Origin: Harmothoe impar
Taxonomy: Eukaryota > Annelida > Polychaeta > Phyllodocida > Polynoidae
Reading direction: 5' to 3'
Assembly: GCA_947462335.1 (NCBI GenBank)
Contig: OX381707.1
Location: 36,941,618 to 37,005,617, forward strand
DNA length: 64,000 bases
The position numbers and the translations under genes are program-made. Of this stretch, positions 34,101 through 43,705 are shown in pieces (the stretch's first letter is position 1; the number at the start of each line of letters is the position of its first letter). The notes under the pieces are model-generated. The model was not told the DNA's origin, did no database searches, and saw nothing but the letters and a program-made list of their open reading frames with translations.

Positions 34101-37100
34101 CACTTTTTGGTAACTATGCAACTTTGAACAGCTCTGTAGACCTTAATAATTGGAATACGAGTAAAAGAAAGAAAAGGGTCCTCAGAAATCACTCTAAGAT
34201 CAGTTCCTACTCATTATATTCAATAAATATATTCCATTTTTATCCCATAATACTATTGAAAGCTAAGGAAGCTAAAAAAGAACGTTTTTGTTCCATATAC
34301 ATTCCATAGGTATCAAAAGTTTAAAAAATGGAACTGATTTGAAAGAGACATTATATATCCTTAGCACAACCATAGCGGGCCAATGTGTATAGTAAAAAGG
34401 GCCCCCTGAAAGCCAAGATTTTGCGTTTGCATTGGAAACAATACGCTATGGCAGTGCGCCTCCAGAAAGTACTGGCAGTCCTAAGGATATGATCAAATTG
34501 ATGTATGATATACATAGTTCCAACACATCTATGTACGAATTTTGCATGAACTTGTGTGCACCTGAATAAGGGTGGGGTGCGTCCTTAAATATCCCTTGAC
34601 AACAATACCATTTTTTGCGTTCCTCATAACAAAATGAGTAAAGAAACATACATGTATGTGTTAATGGCACAAACTCCTGAGTTATGCAGTTTTTGGGCAG
34701 AGGAGGGTCAAACTAGAAAGTTCTCTATATGTTTAAACAAGTTGATTATATTGAAAAGTATATATCTTGGCTCCTTGGAACACTTTTTGATACATCTCTA
34801 ACCCTAGCGGTTTAGTTTTTATTGCCTCTCAAAGCCGATCGTCGTTATTTCAGGTGATTCCGAGATGGAAAATACATGGATATTGATTTCTTGGTGTTAA
34901 ATACATCATAGCAACTCCTAATTTTGTTCACAACATGGTACAACATGTATCTAAAAGCATACAAGAAATTGATATCCTCAAAAAAACAACTTCTTGAGTT
35001 GTAGCCCAATCAATTTTGAATATTAGCCAAAATTACGACAATTTCCGTCACATACTCTCAACTTTACACTATTTTCCTCAAAATGGTTCAATTAGCCCTC
35101 AAAATCAATCTACCATATATAATTTAATATGTAATGAGCATTAAGACCATTGATTGTACTTACTATGCACAGTACTGGCCTAAAGTATGGCCTGATCACT
35201 GATTTTGTGTCTCAGAATCATTAAGGTCTCCCATCACTAGCAAACTCCACACAACCTCTTTAAACTATCTCTACATGTACTTAACATATGTGGGCTGAGT
35301 CCTGGGTATATTTTACAACATTTGCTACCTTTTTACTATGCGCACCTTTTAATATAAACCCAGATTCTGAATTTCGGTCTTGTCACCAGGTGATTCTGAG
35401 ACGGAAAATATGTATACCGCTCCTGGAGGCTAGATTATTGGATTTTGCACAAGTCTATTTTTCTCCAGCATAAGACAAAATAGTTACCTTACCATCTGGG
35501 ATACAATGGATACACTGTGTATCTTGTTTTTCTACTATATAGGGGTATCAAGATGAAAAGACCGTTGAAAATTGTGCTGACAATACACACTTAAATGGCT
35601 ATGGAGAAAAAAATACAGTACATATCTATTGAAATCCATTTGAATCAATTGACTATACCATAGGGCTAATAGAAAATGATATTTGGGATATGCTGTTACT
35701 GCCTCAGTATAGATGGGACACATGTAAAATATGTCATTTTTAGCTTTTTTGACGCTTTAAGGGTGTTTTTGGCCTTTGGACTTGAATTGGAGGGCCAGAA
35801 AATGAAAAAATAAATGGGCCAATACTCAAAAAAAAAGATATTCCTGAAAGTTTAGGATGTTTTCTCATATATACCAAAAAATTGAAAAATTAGTGCAAAA
35901 GTTGCTATTCTATAGGGGATTAAGCCTGAAAAGGGCCAGAAATAGCTAAAACAACATAAGTCGGGAGTTTATACCGTTAATAAACATCCATTTTTACCCA
36001 GGCTGGGTGAAGTTCCCAGGCCAAGGCACATATACATACATTTCTACCACCACTATTAAGATACATTAATTGCATCAATGCAGCAGGAAAGGGTGACTTT
36101 TATATGATAAAGTTGAGTTAATGCTGTTTAGCTGACTCCTCTCAACATTGTCTGTAATGGCTAAGTTTGTAAACATCTCATACCAAAAGATTGACAACAA
36201 TTATCTTTCAAATGAATATTGTGAATATTGTAATGCAGGATTTTGAGATTATATTCATGTATATATTGGTTACAAAAATTTATCAACACACCTTTTCTTG
36301 TCGCATTGGTCTATAGATTTATTCTAGGTTGGATTTACAGGCAAACCAGGCTACCAGGGCCTGTGATGAGTCCAAGACCCATGTACACTCTCCCAACATT
36401 AAATTCTGGCTTATGTTAAAGTCTGTCTTATTTCTTCTCAGGATTACCTGAAATAAGTGGCCAACCGATTCTTCTAGATGTAACTAATGACTCAGTGACC
36501 TTGAACTTCTCGGCACCCTCACCACGAGCAGACGCGTACCATGTGGAGTACCAGCTTCATTATAGATCTAGGTGGTACGGAGGTGTTACTGTACCAGACA
36601 CTAATAAGGACAGTTATACAGTTACCCAGGGACAGCTCAGGCAGGGAACCCACTACGCACTCCGAGTTGTTCCCTATGTAGGAGGCAGCCGTGGCTGGGC
36701 ATCTAGAGCTCTCTTCATAACTACCATGGGTAGGAAAGGGCTTCATTGTCTTACTGAAATGATATAAGGAAACTTTAATGTTTTTTCTCAACTATCTCAT
36801 AATCAATTTAGAAATATTTATTAAAGTGGACCCTGCAATCCAGTCTGTAAAATTAAAGCATCATCTGTGAGCAGAAATTGGCACAGGGAATAAAAACATC
36901 GTTACTTTCTAGGCTGGGATTTAAAGAATAGAAATAGTAAAAAAAATATATGCCCTAATATTTTATTCTTGTTTCTCCGACAAGATTAATAGTCATGTAC
37001 AATATTCTAGTTTAACTGTAGGAATTCTTCATTGATTTGTAGTATTTAATTCCCCCTTTAACTATTTTTTCCAGGATTCCCTAGAACAACCACCAGACCA

Positions 37101-40100
37101 TCAGTGACCAGACAGTTCCAAGACACCACTCCACCACCAGGTGAGTGAAGTACTGGCTATGTCTCACCACCTTGGGCCAATGTTTGTGGTGTCACAGTTC
37201 AAATTCGCCCCCAGAATGTTGTACTCGTAAATAGTGCCAACGAAAAACGGTACTACTGTGCATATAATCAGTGGTAGGAGGCCTTAAATTTGCCACAGAA
37301 ACATAATCTGCGGCCCAAATTGTTCCCAAAGGCCTTGGCAAAAAAAAAAAAAAAGTTTGTTGTTGCCATGGTAACCCTGGGTGGTGATTGGAGGGGTCAA
37401 AGGTCAAGGTCAAAGGTCGCTGGGCACCTGTAAAATTTCTCCAGTTTGGGTAAGTCAGTTTCCATGGCAACTAGCGCAAAATAGGAACACACTTTTTTAT
37501 GCGGGATGCAAATAAAAAAATCAGATATGTGTTAAGCTTTAATTTAAGGGGTCATTCATTACTGCACACTCAAAAGAACCCAACCTTTTGCCCGTCTGAA
37601 GGAGAAAAATAGGGTCAGAACCAGAAATTTTGTCGGCTATTTGTACCATGACACCTTAAAGGAGAGGGTGGTTAAGTCTATATTTTGGTCTCTGGTAGGG
37701 ATTTTATGGCTTTTTCATGGATCTTTCGCACCAATATAGATAGAATGGGTGCAGCAGAAGCCAATTTTACCTTGGGTCTTTTGTCTTTAATGGAAAATTT
37801 GCATCTAAGCCCGGAAATTTGAGCCCGGAGGGAGGTTGAGGCTAATTGCCACAGAAACTGCTCCCAAGAATTTTTTTCATATTCAAGTTCAAAGGGCCTA
37901 GAAATTGTGAAAAATACCATAAATTATACTTATTTTATGGCAAACATATGGAACATTCCTTTGAGAACAAGATCAAAGTCCCATCTCAGAATTTTTGATT
38001 GTGTCGTTAAGCGTTGCCATGGTAAATATAGACCCTATGTCCCAAAAAACCCTAATTTTGGCCCTACAACTGCAAATTTGGGCCTAAATCCCAGGACATT
38101 GGGCCCTTATTGACTGCCTTGGTGATTTCTGTTTTGAGTGTAGGCCTTAACCAGTTATAGGATATTATTCCCAGTGTGTTAGGGCATCTTATAAGGGTGG
38201 CCCGACATAGGATAGTGTGTGCCGATTTTTCACTAGAGGTCGCGGAATAGAGGTACCTCTATTTCTGGCAAAATCTGCAAAAAAATAGCTCCCGAGGCAC
38301 CCGGTAGGCATACTTTAAATGGCTTTTTGGTCACAATGTCTTGAAATTTTCAAAAAATGACTTCAAATCCATGTTAGTGGAGGAAATATCTTTATTCTGT
38401 AGCAAAAGAAACTTTGTCAGAAAAAATTAACCTGGGCCTTTAAGGTGTCACAGTACAAATTCGCCCCCAGAATGTTGTACTCGTAAATAGTGCCAATGAA
38501 AAATGGTACTACTGTGCATATTATCAGTGGTAGGAGGCCTTAAATTTGCCACAGAAACATAATCTGCGGCCCAAATTGTTCCCAAAGGCCTTGGCAAAAA
38601 AATATAAAAAGTTGGTTGTTGCCATGGTAACCCTGGGTGGTGATTGGAGGGGTCAAAGGTCAAGGTCAAAGGTCGCTGGGCACCTGTAAAATTTCTCCAG
38701 TTTGGGTAAGTCAGTTTCCATGGCAACTAGCGCAAAATAGGAACACACTTTTTTATGCGGGATGCAAATAAAAAAATCAGATATGTGTTAAGCTTTAATT
38801 TAAGGGGTCATTCATTACTGCACACTCAAAAGAACCCAACCTTTTGCCCGTCTGAAGGAGAAAAATAGGGTCAGAACCAGAAATTTTGTTGGCTATTTGT
38901 ACCGTGACACCTTGTGTCTCTGACCGGGTGCCTTCTCTGACCAGGTGCCGTCTCTGACCAGGTGCCGTCTCTGACCAGGTGTCAGAAAAACGGTGTTTTA
39001 AAAAGAATTATACTCATATATATCAGGATTTGTAAAAACATTATGGTGGTTGTTATGTAATCATAATTATAATTAGCCTCCTGCTGTTGGCATTTTGACC
39101 TTATCAAGCCAAGCTGGTCAGAGACAGCACGTGGTCAGAGACAGCACGTGGTCAGAGACAAAAATATTGGCCCAAGGTCGGGAGACACAGCCTACTGTGG
39201 GTTATTGCTGTACTGTGGGTTTGCAAAGTCTATATACATTGAATGACTTCCCATGTCCATCACACTTTATAAATAGGCCACACTACTGTAGGTAGGTCAT
39301 GTTACTGTAATTAGGTCATGGCGGTTATCAAACTACAACGGCGCTTGGTGTAGCTAGAGAAAGCGGATAGCATGTCATTTTCAATACTTTCGATAAAAAA
39401 CATGGAATAAGAAGGAAATTCCCTTCTAGGAAGGATGTGATCACCTGCAGCCTTTCCCTTGGGACAGACGTGCTCAAATCCTTCCTAGAAGGGAATTCCC
39501 TAACAGTATTATGGGCAGGGGTTTGGTATTACTATAGACCAATGCACCAAGAAAGGGTGATTATTTCAGAATAAAGTTACATTTAATTTGGTTTCAGCAG
39601 AATCCTCAGAACATCGTCTGTAATGGCTATTTTTGCAAATGTCTCACACTAGAAGATTTGCTGGACAATCATCATTTTTATAGTATATATTGGTATGCAG
39701 GATTTTGAGGTTATGTTCATGTACTTGTCAGTCATGCTTCAGAAGTTTTCAAAAACTTCATCAACAACTTTTCTGAAAAGCTACTCTGTCCTACTGCATT
39801 GGTCCATAGCACCATGGCAGAATTCTTGGGATTCCTCAATGAGTTCACATCAGCCGTTGTGTATGATGATATTTTGTGGACCTTTCTCTGTCCCCTTAAA
39901 GGGAAGACTCTTTGCAAATAAACTTTGAGCTTCAGGATATTTCTCTTTAAACTTATGATCCTTGAGTCACAAAGCTCTAGATGTGTGTCCATATGATTTT
40001 TGCTAAGGTCTACAAGGAACTTGATGTGGATTTTAAACTTTGGTTCACATCTATAATCATGAACTTTAGGCATAATTTCATAAACAATAACGTTTAAGTA

Positions 40101-40561
40101 GCTTGAAGTAGCATTTACTGGACTTGAAGATGCTTAAACTCTGACTTAAGCAATCAAACTATTGCAGTGATAATATTTTTTTTTCAGGCAATTGGGCAAT
40201 TAGCCCAGTTGGCATAGCAATAATCATGGTCCAAGTTGTTACTACCATCATTGTCATCTGCTGGTGCTGCTGCTGCCCGAACTATTGCTATAGAAGGAAA
40301 CACACCCAAGGAACTCCTGAAACTATCCAACTGCACGCAGTACCAGGTATCCAAAGAAGAAGGGCCCGCCTTGGTGTACCAACGTCCCGTGTTGATACTG
40401 TAAATGTCTCTGCACAGACACCTTTATACCTACCAGAACCTCCACCAGCTTACAATGATGTCTATTCAGTGCCGCCGCCATCATATAGTGAGGCTATGAG
40501 GGGCTATAACAGAGGACTAGAACCCTCCGCACCTTTGATGCTGGAGCCTGAGCACCTGTAG
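31114..40561 (+). CDS. Gene C: type I membrane protein with two FN3 domains
   Basis: Exons 31114-31186, 33356-33634, 36442-36729, 37075-37140 and 40188-40561, all introns phase 1, giving 359 residues with no lesion. Order: signal peptide (1-24), FN3 domain 1 (about 25-117), FN3 domain 2 (about 118-213), a short Thr/Pro stalk (214-235), a membrane helix (about 243-259), a CWCCCC cluster (260-265, likely palmitoylated by analogy), and a hydrophilic tail with PPAY (321-324) and PPSY (332-335), WW-domain ligand type motifs. FN3 hallmarks are TSVTMEF/DSVTLNF, VEY, YTVTQxQLxP, TxYxLRVVPY and SDPLFIST. Likely a cell-surface binding or recognition protein; the ligand is unknown. Paralogue of gene D, with a tail shared with A and B. 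Confidence 0.85.
31419..32590. repeat. Repeat region with CTGGCGA words in gene C intron 1
   Basis: Starts GGTTCGCGCTAGCCGCTCGC, with CGCCAGACTGGCGAATT palindromes at 31492-31512, and ends with a degraded inverse at 32500-32590 (CTGGCTAACTC, CCTAGCGTTTATAGGGCC). A 156-codon open frame crosses this repeat (31240-31710), but it has no partner and is probably chance. CCCCATGTCG words near 31865-31945 form a small tandem set. Confidence 0.4.
33356..33634 (+). CDS. Gene C exon 2: FN3 domain 1
   Basis: One complete FN3 module on a single phase 1-1 exon (279 bases), acceptor TTATTCAG, donor GTAAGT. It contains TSVTMEFRTSSPRADEY, VEYAV, GVTVPDTNKDRYTVTQ, LYRLRVVPYAGG and DPLFISTL. It is closest in pattern to the third to fifth exons of gene D. 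Confidence 0.9.
33694..34588. mobile_element. TTAA-flanked foldback MITE (piggyBac-type) in gene C intron 2
   Basis: TTAA then GGACGCACCCCACCC at the left; GGTGGGGTGCGTCC then TTAA at the right. Inner arms at 33860-34110 and 34120-34320 are also inverted repeats around a GGTAACTATGCAACTTTGAA block. TTAA duplication with GG-starting ends is the signature of piggyBac-type movement. A related end, TTAAGGATGCACCCCAC, occurs at about 11743. There is no transposase. Confidence 0.65.
34589..36441. other. Rest of gene C intron 2
   Basis: AT-rich intron. GTGATTCTGAGA-like words occur at 34855 and 35390 on otherwise dissimilar sequence. No independent gene was found; the minus-strand frame over 36519-36791 is a shadow of FN3 exon 3. 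Confidence 0.4.
36442..36729 (+). CDS. Gene C exon 3: FN3 domain 2
   Basis: Phase 1-1 exon of 288 bases, acceptor TTCTTCTCAG, donor GTAGGA. It starts LPEISGQPILLDVT, as does gene D exon 5 (LPEISGRPILLGVN), so these two are probably the orthologous last FN3 units. The core motifs VEYQLHY, GVTVPDTNKDSYTVTQ and ALRVVPYVGG are intact. Confidence 0.9.
37075..37140 (+). CDS. Gene C exon 4: Thr/Pro stalk
   Basis: A 66-base phase 1-1 mini-exon encoding FPRTTTRPSVTRQFQDTTPP. Gene D exon 6 has the same length and the pattern SPSTTTRPL..QTSAPP, confirming the model. A likely O-glycosylated hinge between FN3 and the membrane. Confidence 0.85.
37191..38907. mobile_element. Composite element: two 470-bp direct copies around a 0.8-kb core
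   Basis: Copy 1 (37191-37653) and copy 2 (38446-38907) are near-identical direct repeats, each starting GGTGTCACAG and ending TGACACC. The outer flanks are both TTGT. The inner flanks are both TTAA, facing a middle segment (37658-38441). Each copy has a TGTTGCCATGGTAACCC word and a TCAAAGGTCAAGGTCAAAGG block. Minus-strand frames of 92 codons in both copies are mirror translations of the repeat. It lies in gene C intron 4. It could be one larger transposon with direct terminal segments or two MITEs flanking a third. Confidence 0.6.
38914..39180. repeat. CTGACCAGGTGCC array with inverted counterpart
   Basis: Four units of TCTCTGACCAGGTGCC at 38922-38980 are answered by GGTCAGAGACAGCACGT units at 39115-39160 in inverse orientation, forming an element of about 250 bp. 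It is related to the CTTTGACCGG MITE at 51888-52449. Confidence 0.55.
39414..39505. repeat. Palindrome with GGGAATTCCC-type ends
   Basis: GGAAATTCCCTTCTAGGAAG and its inverse CTTCCTAGAAGGGAATTCCC flank a 45-base centre. A shorter relative is at 47830-47885 in gene D. GGGAATTCCC happens to match the NF-kB consensus; there is no evidence of use. Confidence 0.6.
40188..40561 (+). CDS. Gene C exon 5: membrane helix and tail
   Basis: Acceptor TTTTTTTTCAG; encodes GIAIIMVQVVTTIIVICW, CCCC, a basic patch, PETIQLHAVPG, PEPPPAYNDVYSVPPPSYSE and a final PSAPLMLEPEHL before TAG. The block with two PPxY-type motifs is nearly the same in gene D (PPAYHDVYSVPLPSYDD). Confidence 0.9.
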
Positions 40562-40869
40562 TACCAGACATCCATGCACCTCTGTTACTGGGCTGAGTTG
40601 AACTCAATCTCCAGTGCAGAGGTAATCACAACAGAACACTCAAATTGAATACCTCTGCCATAGGCCACCTAGGTCCTAGTGTAGTTTGGCATTCACACCT
40701 AATTTCACCCCAGTAAACAAGGCCCAGAAATGAGCAGAAAATCTCAAGGGTTAGGGTCAAGTAGAGGGTCAAGCCTCATGGCACAGGCCTGTATAATGCC
40801 CTCGGACCTGAGAATCACACATCCAAACATATGGACTAAGAGTAAAAAGAGTTATCAAGTTGACACATT

Positions 40870-40875
40870 AATAAA
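40870..40875 (+). terminator. AATAAA of gene C
   Basis: Poly(A) signal 309 bases after the gene C stop; the first canonical one found downstream. Confidence 0.45.
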
Positions 40876-41047
40876 GATAAACATGAGTATGAATATGGTC
40901 AAATCATAATCTAGTGCCTGGGGCAGAGAGTAAAAATGTTTTTTATGATTAGCCGCTGCACAGGAGATTGAGTTGAACTGCTAGTCTAATCAGTCCCAGG
41001 AACTTAGCTCCCAGGGCAGATTCTTACCTGGGCAATGGGTTTTTACA
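40876..41047. other. Spacer after gene C
   Basis: Short non-repetitive spacer between the gene C poly(A) signal and the next element. Nothing recognisable. Confidence 0.4.
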
Positions 41048-41882
41048 TTGGGCACACTCTCACCAGATCGATGCAACTTTTATTTGGCCGTACATGATCG
41101 GCGGCCGTACATGATCGGTGACGTACATGATCGGTGATCTATTGACTTCCCTACCCTTTCTGACCATGTTAAAACATAAATAAATCTTACCAAGGTGTAC
41201 ACAAGATGTGTGTCTTGACATGTAATATGTTCGAAATGTGTAGATGCGACTATAAGATAATTTTACATGACATTTCAATCATGTATGTCATGTGACGTAC
41301 ATGATCAGTGACGTACATGATCAGTGATTTATTGACTGCCTTACCCTTTCTGATCATGATAAAACACAAATAGACCTTACCAAGATGTACATATGATGTG
41401 TGTCTTGACATGTAAGATTTTAGGCATGTGAAAATGCGACTATTAAAGAGAAATTTACATGACATTTCAATACCGATCATGTACATCAGGCGACGTACAT
41501 GATTGGTGACGTACATGATCGGTGCCTTAAGTACCCTTTCTGAATATGTTTAAAACACAAATCGATCATACAATTTTAGACATGTGAAGCAGTGGGTAAT
41601 GAGAAAATTTTACATTACATTTCAAACCGATCATGTACGTCATGTGACGTACATGATCGGTTGTACATTGAGCCCCCCCCCATTTGACCCCTATCAATTT
41701 TTTGAGAGTTTTTTTTTCTAATAAACTCTCCAAAGATACATTACAGCCTGTAGGTATGGTTGGGAGAGTTAAATATCGTAGTGCAGGGGATAATAGGTGG
41801 ATTTTGTACTCTGCCCATCAGGTACGGCCACCGATTATGTACGGCCACTTTTTCAGTTGCACTGATTTGGTGAGAGTGAGTC
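41048..41882. mobile_element. 0.83-kb element with CGTACATGAT tandem units
   Basis: The ends CACTCTCACCAGATCGATGC and TTGGTGAGAGTG are inverted, and CCGTACATGATCGG/CCGATTATGTACGG follow inside. The interior holds about three units of roughly 200 bp with CGTACATGATCGGTGACGTA, CCCTTTCTGA and ACATTTCAAT blocks. Intron 3 of gene A has inverted relatives (18888-19090 and 20340-20570). Downstream of gene C. Confidence 0.6.
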
Positions 41883-42365
41883 ATATATTTACGTTGTAAC
41901 TCATGTATTCAAAAGATAAATAATACCTTTGCTGTGTAGCTATATAGGCTACTGGTGTGAGGCAACGGCAATCTCCACAAGCCTAATTCAATATTATGAT
42001 AAATACAGCTGCAAAAGATGATGAAAAAAAATCATTAAATATATATATATATTAGAAATATCTAATTAGTATGCCCCTGCAAACAAGATATCAAATAGAA
42101 CTCCTGGTATTCATGTCTCATGACTCATGATCCCTAGCAGAATGAAAAAAAGTTTCTGGAATAAGAAAATATGGACAATTTTTCCTGAGAAGTGCAAAGA
42201 ACATTTTCTTGTGTCATATTCTCAGGAATCTCTTGGTTTTGAAATCAGTGATACTCAAGAAATACTCAAAATTCACAAGACACTAACTTGTGTCATTCTC
42301 GAGTTCTGTTTGGAGAGACACCTCCTGTTAAGTAGGGCATAACGTGACATAACCAACCAAAGAGC

Positions 42366-43560
42366 CCTAGTAGCAAGCCCGCACGGGGCCAATTTGGTTT
42401 TAGCTCGGATTGGCTGTTTGAAGTCGGGCAAAACTGAGCTGGGTTTCATGTTGGGCAGATGGCTGGGCTGAAGTGTGGCCCCGATCGGGCTGCCCGAATT
42501 GGGCTCAGATCAGTTTCAAAGCGGGCTGCCCGATTTGGGCTCAGATCAGTTTCAAAGAGGGCTACCCGCTTTGGGTTCATGTTGGCCAGATGACAGGAAA
42601 CCCGTCCAAAACCCGTTCTGAGCCCAATTCGGGCAGCCCACTTGGGGCCACACCAAAACCCAGTGCCCTAAACCAACGGGCGCCCGTCGGTTAGCCCACT
42701 CCGGGCCAATGAGGGCTGAGGTTGGGTTTGGACAGGGCAACTGGTCTAATAGTTCTGATGATTGACACCAGATGTCACTACTATACAATATCTAGAGTTT
42801 TCCAACAAAGCCAGATGAAATTGACATTATATAATAATACAATAAAATGTTAAAGTGATGTAGAATAGGAAACAATAAATAGATGTTCTCACAGTTTGAA
42901 AATAAGATAGAATATATATTTGAATGATGAAAAAGGAGGTTCTCTAAGCAGCTATCCAGTGTAAACACTATTTCTGTGGCATTACAATCTTAATACAAGA
43001 CTCATGTGCCCCATGTAGGTATGAACTATGGCTTTGAAGGCCAATGTGGACCATAGACACCTGTCTATGCTGCATGTGGCTCAAACCTGATGATAATAGG
43101 CCTGCTTGATACTTCCATTATTGGGTAGGAAGAGTATGATTATGCCTTGGGTTGATTAGCAGGACCTAGGATATCTGGTTCAGCAAATACAAGAAATCAT
43201 TGGAGAATGATTGAATAGATTCTAAAAAGCCATAATTATCCGATCTTAGCCCACTTTCAACCCGTCCAAAAACCGATCTAAGCCCGCTTTCAACCCGTCC
43301 TAAAACCGATCTGAACCCACTTTCAGCCCGTCCAAAAACCAATCTGACCCCAAAGTGGGAAGCCCGTCCAAAAACTGATCTGAGCCCAAAGTGGGCTTCC
43401 CGACCAAAACCCGATCTGCGCCCAACATGGGAAGCCCGCACGGGGCCAGACCAAAGCCCAGTGCCCTAAACCGACGGGAGCCCGTCGGTTAGCCCACTCC
43501 GGGCCAGACTTGCAAACACAGTCTGGCCCCGTCCGGGGCCACAGTGTGTTTGCTACTAGG
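42366..43560. mobile_element. 1.2-kb element ending just upstream of gene D
   Basis: Left CCCTAGTAGCAAGCCCGCAC and right GTTTGCTACTAGGG are inverted ends; GGCCCCG/CGGGGCC blocks lie next to them. Sub-terminal regions carry repeated CCCGTCCAAAAACCGATCTG (43240-43430) and GGGCTCAGATCAGTTTCAAA (42500-42560) units, and both halves contain CGCCCGTCGGTTAGCCCAC-like words (42680, 43478). The right end is about 58 bp before the gene D ATG, so the element probably lies in or next to gene D's promoter or 5' UTR. Confidence 0.6.
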
Positions 43561-43617
43561 GAGGTGTACTACTATGTACCACAACACGACCCGCTTCCTA
43601 CTTGTCCACCTTACAAC

Positions 43618-43705
43618 ATGGAGACTATGTATACTACAACAACAGCCTCAAGCATGATGCTATTACTCCTCATCACGACTGTTATACCGAGTCTTGTGTC
43701 CACTG
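43618..43705 (+). CDS. Gene D exon 1: signal peptide
   Basis: METMYTTTTASS, then a Met/Leu core, ending SLVST; donor GTAGGT, phase 1. The CCACCTTACAAC leader before the ATG resembles the CACCTACCTTA leader of A and B, which supports this start. Confidence 0.8.

Noticed and set aside
37192..38726. Two matching minus-strand frames of 92 codons
   Set aside because: They are mirror translations of the duplicated 470-bp element. Their similarity comes from DNA duplication, and no transposase motif is present.
37191..38907. LTR retrotransposon interpretation of the two direct 470-bp repeats (TG..CA ends)
   Set aside because: The ends are inverted GGTGTCAC/GTGACACC with TTAA or TTGT flanks, and there is no primer-binding site, polypurine tract or coding core. 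A DNA-element reading fits better.
39490..39505. NF-kB site GGGAATTCCC
   Set aside because: It is part of a palindromic repeat whose symmetry explains the match. There is no regulatory context.
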